Below are positions 38,679-42,500 of a stretch of DNA of 42,500 bases, one piece after another. The translations under genes and the position numbers were made by a program. How positions within the stretch are numbered: the first letter of the stretch is position 1; each line of letters begins with the position of its first letter. The DNA comes from Deinococcus grandis (GTDB lineage: Bacteria; Deinococcota; Deinococci; Deinococcales; Deinococcaceae): positions 3,202,501-3,245,000 of the forward strand of contig NZ_BCMS01000001.1 of NCBI RefSeq assembly GCF_001485435.1, given 5' to 3'. Under the pieces are notes generated by a model. It saw only the letters and a program-made list of their open reading frames with translations. It was not told the origin of the DNA and searched no databases.

Positions 38679-39791
38679 TCAGGCGCCTGGGGCGGCGGTT
38701 GGTCTGGGTGGGGCGGTGCTGCCGCGCACGACCAGCCGGGTCGGAAGGGTGACCGGGGCGGGTACCTGCCCGTCCAGCAGGGCGAGGATGGCCGCGCCGA
38801 CCGCCGCGCCCTTATCCGGGGTGGGCTGCCACACGGTCGTGAGGTTCAGCGCGCCGGAGCTGGGCAGATCGTCGTAGCCGATCACGCTGAGGTCGCCGGG
38901 GACGCTCAGGCCGAGGGTGGCGGCGGCCCGCAGCGCCCCCTGCGCGAGGACGTCACTCATGCACACGACGCCCGTGACCTCCGGGTGGGCGCGCAGCAGA
39001 TCCAGGGTCAGGGCCTCGCCGTCGGCGGGGGTGTTCTGCCCGGCCTCCATAAGGTGCAGCGCGGCGTCCGGGTGATTGGCCGTGGCGGCGCGGTAACCGC
39101 GGATGCGCTGCGCGGTGGTGCGGTACGCGACCTGCGCCTCGCGCGCGGGGCTGACCGGGCCGGGGTGGCGGTCCCCGGCGAGTTCCAGGCACAGCGCGCC
39201 CAGCTGCCGGTGCCCCAGGGCCAGCAGGTGCGCGGCGGCGGCCTGCGCGCCCCCGGCGTCGTCGATGCCCACGTGGGCGCTGCCCGCCTGCGGGTCCTGA
39301 TCGACGAGCACGGTGGGCAGGGCGCGGTCCAGCACGGCGCGCAGCAGCGGGCTGCCCTCGGCGGCGCAGTACACGATGAAGCCGTCCACGCTGGCGTTCC
39401 GGACGGCCAGGGTGGCGTCGGCCTGCGGGTCGTGCGGCGCGGCGAGCAGCAGGACGTTCAGGTCGCGGTCGTGAACGGCGCGGGTGACGCTGCCGAGGAA
39501 CAGCGCGGCGGCCGGGTCGGCGAAGGCGTAATCCAGCGGCGCGTCGTACACGACGCCGAGCACGCCGGTGCGGCCCCGGCGCAGGCTGCGGGCCAGGGGG
39601 TCGGGGCCCTGGTAGCCCAGGTCGCGGGCGGCGGCCAGGATGCGGCCCCGCAGGTCCTCGCTGAGCTGGTCCGGGCGGTTGTAGGCGTTGCTGACGGTGG
39701 CGACGCTGACGCCCAGCGTGCGTGCCACGTCCCGCAGGGTGGGTCGGCTGGCGGCGCGCGGCCCGGTGGGGACTGGCTTGGCGGGGGGCAT
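38679..39791 (-). CDS. LacI-family transcriptional regulator of the divergent MFS gene
   Basis: A 370-residue LacI-type regulator. The HTH is at residues about 17-40 (PTLRDVARTLGVSVATVSNAYNRPDQLS), the hinge ends GYQGPDPLARSLRRG, and the effector domain starts VLGVVYDAPLDYAFADP and includes DLSVIGYDDLPSSGALN. An ATG at 39791 with CAGGA just upstream is chosen; an in-frame ATG at 39815 would begin within the promoter. A perfect-arm 20-bp palindrome upstream is its probable operator, shared with the divergent transporter, suggesting control of sugar uptake. Confidence 0.9.
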   Translation of the reverse strand: MPPAKPVPTGPRAASRPTLRDVARTLGVSVATVSNAYNRPDQLSEDLRGRILAAARDLGYQGPDPLARSLRRGRTGVLGVVYDAPLDYAFADPAAALFLGSVTRAVHDRDLNVLLLAAPHDPQADATLAVRNASVDGFIVYCAAEGSPLLRAVLDRALPTVLVDQDPQAGSAHVGIDDAGGAQAAAAHLLALGHRQLGALCLELAGDRHPGPVSPAREAQVAYRTTAQRIRGYRAATANHPDAALHLMEAGQNTPADGEALTLDLLRAHPEVTGVVCMSDVLAQGALRAAATLGLSVPGDLSVIGYDDLPSSGALNLTTVWQPTPDKGAAVGAAILALLDGQVPAPVTLPTRLVVRGSTAPPRPTAAPGA

Positions 39792-39807
39792 GTCCTGATG
39801 GTAGCGT
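39778..39807 (+). promoter_or_regulatory. Promoter of the MFS gene
   Basis: TTGGCG (39778-39783), 18 bases, TAGCGT (39802-39807). The palindromic operator starts about ten bases downstream of the -10, where a bound repressor would block the polymerase. Confidence 0.5.
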
Positions 39808-39817
39808 ATGGACACCC

Positions 39818-39837
39818 GATCTGAAACGATTCAGATC
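39818..39837. promoter_or_regulatory. LacI-type operator palindrome
   Basis: GATCTGAA-ACGA-TTCAGATC: two perfect 8-bp arms around ACGA, with the central CG typical of LacI-family sites. It is located between divergent lacI and MFS genes. Confidence 0.75.
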
Positions 39838-39873
39838 CGACCCGTACCTCCCCCACCCCCCGAGGTCCCACCC

Positions 39874-41055
39874 ATGACCACCGCCGCCCCCGCCACCACC
39901 CCCCAGCCCCACGCCGAAGCCGCCCGCCGCGCCCTGAACACCGTCTTCATGGTGAACGGCGCCGTGTTCGCCACCTGGGCCGTGAACATCCCCGGCGTGC
40001 GCGACGGGCTGAGCCTCACCCCCGCGCAGATCGGCGTGGCCCTGCTCGCCAGCGGCATCGGCGCCGTGATCAGCATGAGCCTCGTGGGCCGCTGGATCGC
40101 CCGCTGGGGCAGCGCGCCCGTCACCCGCGTCGCCACCGTGCTGTTCCTCCTCAGCCTGCTGCTGCCCGTCCTCGCGCCCAGCCTCCCCGCCCTGATCGCC
40201 GCGCTGGCGATCCTGGGCGCCACGAACGGCGTCATGGACGTCGCCATGAACGCCCAGGGCGTCACGGTCGAACGCACCCTGGGCCGCCCGATCATGAGCC
40301 GCCTGCACGCCTACTTCAGCCTGGGCAGCCTGCTCGGCGCTGGGGCCGGCAGCCTCCTGATCGGCCGCGTGTCCATCCCCCTGCACGCCGGTCTCGTGGT
40401 CGCCACGACCCTCCTGCTGGCCGCCGTCACGCTGCGCCTCCTGATCCCCGACCCCGCCGGGGACACCCCGCAGCAGGGCACCCAGACCACCGCCACCCCA
40501 GCGGGCCCGGTGCTGACCCTCCCGGTGCTGCTGCTGGGCCTGCTGTGCTTCCTGGGCATGCTCGCCGAGGGTGCCAACTACGACTGGGCCGCGCTGTACT
40601 TCCGCGACGTCCTGAACGTCCCCGGCGGCGCCGCCGGACTCGGCTACGCCGCGTTCGTGGCCACCATGACCCTGGGCCGCTGGTTCGGCGACCTGGGCCG
40701 CGCCCGCCTCGGCGACGAACAGATCGTCCGCATCGGCTCCCTGGTCACCGCCGTCGGCCTCGCCGTGGCGCTGCTGTGGCGCGACCCGGTGCCCGCCACG
40801 CTCGGCTTCGCCCTCTCGGGCCTGGGCCTGAGCAACGTCGTGCCCGTCATGTACGGCACCGCCGGGCACGCCCTCGCCGGGCGCGGCATCGCCGCCGTCG
40901 CCGCCATCGGATACGGCGGGTTCCTGCTCGGACCGCCCGCCATCGGCTTCGTCGCCGACCACGTCGGCCTCGGCTGGGCGCTCGGCATCGCCCTGGGCAG
41001 CGCCGCGCTGATCACCCTGCTCGGCGGACGCGCCTTCGCGCTGATCCGCCGCTGA
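39874..41055 (+). CDS. MFS transporter, possibly sugar permease
   Basis: A 393-residue 12-segment membrane protein. It starts with FMVNGAVFATWAVNIPGVRDGLSLTPAQIG, the first helix and loop of the bacterial FucP-like/MFS group, has the intracellular loop GRWIARWGSAPVTR and the mid-protein NGVMDVAMNAQGVTVE, a phrase common in this subgroup. The C-terminal half repeats the fold. ATG 39874 follows GAGGT (39862-39866); starts at 39808 would overlap the promoter. Control by the divergent LacI regulator suggests a sugar or sugar derivative as substrate; export is also possible. It ends convergent to the next gene with two bases between. Confidence 0.85.
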   Translation: MTTAAPATTPQPHAEAARRALNTVFMVNGAVFATWAVNIPGVRDGLSLTPAQIGVALLASGIGAVISMSLVGRWIARWGSAPVTRVATVLFLLSLLLPVLAPSLPALIAALAILGATNGVMDVAMNAQGVTVERTLGRPIMSRLHAYFSLGSLLGAGAGSLLIGRVSIPLHAGLVVATTLLLAAVTLRLLIPDPAGDTPQQGTQTTATPAGPVLTLPVLLLGLLCFLGMLAEGANYDWAALYFRDVLNVPGGAAGLGYAAFVATMTLGRWFGDLGRARLGDEQIVRIGSLVTAVGLAVALLWRDPVPATLGFALSGLGLSNVVPVMYGTAGHALAGRGIAAVAAIGYGGFLLGPPAIGFVADHVGLGWALGIALGSAALITLLGGRAFALIRR

Positions 41056-41057
41056 CT

Positions 41058-42284
41058 TCAGGCCGGGCCGACGTAGCGGGCGCGGGGGCGGATGAACTGC
41101 CCCCCGGCGCGGGTTTCCAGGGCGTGGGCCAGCCAGCCCGTCACGCGGGCCAGCGCGAACAGCGTGACGGCGTCCCCGGCGGGGCGGCCCAGCACGAGGG
41201 TCAGCGCGGCCAGCGCCAGGTCCACGTTGGGCGGCTCGGCGGTGTCCCCCGCGTGCGCGTGGATGACCGCGTGGGTGGCGCGCGTGACGGGATGCCCGGG
41301 GAACTGCGCCTCCAGGGCGTCCAGCAGCGCGCGGGCGCGCGGGTCGCCGTGCGGGTAGAGGGCGTGCCCGAAGCCGGGTGCGTGCCCGGCGCGGCGGGTG
41401 GCGTCGCGCAGGGCGGCGCGGGCGTCACCGTTCAGGGCGGCACTCAGGAGGTCGTGGGCGTGCAGGGCGCCCAGTCCGTGCCGGGGTCCCTGCAGGGCAC
41501 TCAGCGCCGCCAGGGTGCAGTGGGCGAGGCTGGCGCCGCCGCTGGCCGTGACGCGGGCGGTGAAGGCGCTGACGTTCAGTTCGTGGTCGGCCAGGAGGAT
41601 CAGCGCGCGGCGCAGCAGGTCCGCGCCGTCCGGGCGGCCGCAGGTGCGGGCCAGCCGGGCGTGCAGCGGCAGGTCGGGGGCGGGCGGCAGGCCGGCGTGC
41701 CGTTCGGCGGTGGCGTGCAGCAGCGTCAGGATGCGCGCGGCCTGCCGGGGGCCGCTTTCCGGGCGGGTGTCGAGGGCGTCCGGGTCGTGCGCGCCCGCGT
41801 ACGTCAGCGCGTAGCCCAGGGCTTCCAGGGGCGTGTCGGCGCGCGGGTGGCGGCTGAGGTTCAGCCGGGCGCGCAGCGGCAGCGTGGGCCGCGTGCCGGG
41901 GTCACCGGTCCACAGCAGCGCGGCGACGTCCTCGACGGTGGCCGCATCGGCGAGGCTCAGCGCGTCCACGCCCCGGTAGGCCAGCGTGCCGTCCTCGATG
42001 CGGGTCAGGGCGCTGTCGAGGATGGGTGTCACGCCCCGCTGCGTTCCGGGGTGCAGGCCGTCGAGGCTGCCCTGCACGGCCGCCTGCACTCCGGCCTGCG
42101 GGTCGCGGCGGGTGGCCTGCCGCCCGGCGAGGGCCTGCACGTCGCCCGCGTCGTAGCGGCGCTGCCGGGTGCCGGGGGGGCCGGGGACGCTGCGGATCAG
42201 GCCGCGCGAGACGTAGGCGTACAGCGTGGCGGGTTTCACGCCCAGCTGCTCGCAGGCCTGCGCGGTCGTCAGGGAAGCCGTCAT
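41058..42284 (-). CDS. Citrate synthase-like protein with N-terminal MerR-type helix-turn-helix
   Basis: A 408-residue fusion. Residues 1-53 are a HTH of the MerR/excisionase type (SLTTAQACEQLGVKPATLYAYVSRGLI). Residues about 80-408 are citrate-synthase-like: LAYRGVDALSLADAATVEDVAALLW, then His in LADHELNVSAFTARV, His in GFGHALYPHGDPRA, Asp in NVDLALAAL, and the terminal RPRARYVGPA arginine. The catalytic His-His-Asp set seems to be present. The family is annotated as citrate or 2-methylcitrate synthase with HTH; whether it is an enzyme, an acyl-CoA-sensing regulator or both is open. ATG 42284 has TAGGCT seven bases upstream; a 16-bp palindrome lies just beyond. Confidence 0.85.
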   Translation of the reverse strand: MTASLTTAQACEQLGVKPATLYAYVSRGLIRSVPGPPGTRQRRYDAGDVQALAGRQATRRDPQAGVQAAVQGSLDGLHPGTQRGVTPILDSALTRIEDGTLAYRGVDALSLADAATVEDVAALLWTGDPGTRPTLPLRARLNLSRHPRADTPLEALGYALTYAGAHDPDALDTRPESGPRQAARILTLLHATAERHAGLPPAPDLPLHARLARTCGRPDGADLLRRALILLADHELNVSAFTARVTASGGASLAHCTLAALSALQGPRHGLGALHAHDLLSAALNGDARAALRDATRRAGHAPGFGHALYPHGDPRARALLDALEAQFPGHPVTRATHAVIHAHAGDTAEPPNVDLALAALTLVLGRPAGDAVTLFALARVTGWLAHALETRAGGQFIRPRARYVGPA

Positions 42285-42300
42285 TCCTTCCAGCCTAACA

Positions 42301-42316
42301 TTGATTCCAGAATCAA
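42301..42316. promoter_or_regulatory. 16-bp palindrome between divergent genes, candidate operator
   Basis: TTGATTC-CA-GAATCAA. It lies just upstream of the minus-strand TAGGCT (42297-42292) and of the plus-strand -35 (42319), so a single dimer could control both. The HTH-citrate synthase protein is the obvious candidate binder. Confidence 0.55.
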
Positions 42317-42318
42317 GA

Positions 42319-42348
42319 TTGACGACATTGACGGCGCGGGACTAGCGT
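42319..42348 (+). promoter_or_regulatory. Promoter of the right-edge gene
   Basis: TTGACG (42319-42324), 18 bases, TAGCGT (42343-42348), then six bases to the ATG at 42355, which implies a leaderless mRNA. Confidence 0.65.
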
Positions 42349-42354
42349 GCAGCC

Positions 42355-42500
42355 ATGACCCAGGACGCCCCCGCTGTGCGTGACGTGCCGACACCCGACC
42401 TCTTCCCTGCCGCGTTCCCGGCGGACGCGTTCCCGCAGGTGGTCTGGGAGGACGGCGACCGCCCCGCCTCGCTGCCCGCGCAGGCCTGGACGACCGAGAC
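42355..42500 (+). CDS. Start of an unidentified gene (partial)
   Basis: Only the first 48 codons are present, running off the right edge (MTQDAPAVRDVPTPDLFP, then AFPQVVWEDGD). No domain can be recognised. The start is supported by the promoter and the TANNNT-six-base-ATG spacing. In other bacteria, genes for HTH-type citrate synthase homologues often have a second citrate-synthase-like gene next to them; whether that is so here cannot be seen. Confidence 0.6.
   Translation, partial: MTQDAPAVRDVPTPDLFPAAFPADAFPQVVWEDGDRPASLPAQAWTTE

Noticed and set aside
39808..39873. Upstream in-frame ATG for the MFS gene
   Set aside because: It directly follows the -10 box and overlaps the operator; ATG 39874 has a ribosome-binding site and fits the family start.
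38953..42383. Several overlapping 600-670-codon open frames antisense or out of phase with lacI, MFS and the citrate synthase homologue
   Set aside because: They lack start signals and have Arg- or Gly/Ala-rich shadow composition.

Overview
The window is a very GC-rich, densely coding bacterial chromosome segment that I place in the genus Deinococcus. This is an inference from three things: the gene order cinA - 2',3'-cyclic phosphodiesterase (ligT/thpR) - recA; an outer-membrane LptD/OstA-like protein beside a SpoIID-like protein; and very many genes with a TANNNT box only 5-7 bases before the start codon, the leaderless-mRNA arrangement described for Deinococcus. No rRNA, tRNA, CRISPR array or phage module was seen.

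Layout. 1-3.9 kb: the end of an FMN-dependent alpha-hydroxy-acid dehydrogenase, a UbiD-family decarboxylase, and a polar amino-acid ABC uptake pair (binding protein and permease, no ATPase). 4-10.8 kb: a DUF4173-type membrane protein, then a minus-strand envelope operon of SpoIID-like protein, LptD/OstA-like protein and lipoprotein. 10.9-15.7 kb: FAD oxidoreductase, ilvA behind a candidate leader-peptide attenuator, a small unknown protein, a GNAT acetyltransferase and a Cys-rich copper-binding protein, separated by G-rich repeat DNA. 15.8-18.8 kb: the cinA-ligT-recA operon behind a G-run array. 18.8-24.8 kb: secreted protein, birA-bioY, a Fur/PerR regulator, a membrane protein, MarC, HNH and HD proteins. 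25-29.8 kb: secreted protein, M24 and M20 peptidases, SDR and HAD enzymes. 30-34.7 kb: a LacI regulator and a large GH81 beta-1,3-glucanase lipoprotein that share an operator-like motif. 34.7-36 kb: an IS5-family insertion sequence abutting a MITE copy. 36-42.5 kb: SDR/TetR divergent pair, galE, LacI/MFS divergent pair, an HTH-fused citrate synthase homologue, and the start of a further gene.

The most unusual signal is a small non-autonomous mobile element of about 132 bp, present three times (5591-5722, 14119-14251, 35715-35846). Each copy has imperfect terminal inverted repeats starting TACGGAYTCCG, two internal stem-loops that differ between copies by largely compensatory changes, and a 3-bp TNA direct duplication. 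In two copies the duplicated TGA is exactly the stop codon of the neighbouring gene, so the gene is left intact. The third copy's flanking TGA was later used as target by the IS5-family element, which has different ends. I do not recognise this family.

Regulatory wiring is visible at several divergent or paired promoters: LacI/GH81 (AACGTT-centred sites), LacI/MFS (20-bp palindrome), TetR/SDR (matching 13-bp sites in both promoters), and HTH-citrate synthase (16-bp palindrome between divergent starts). Everything is read by eye; family names come from motif recognition, not from searches.
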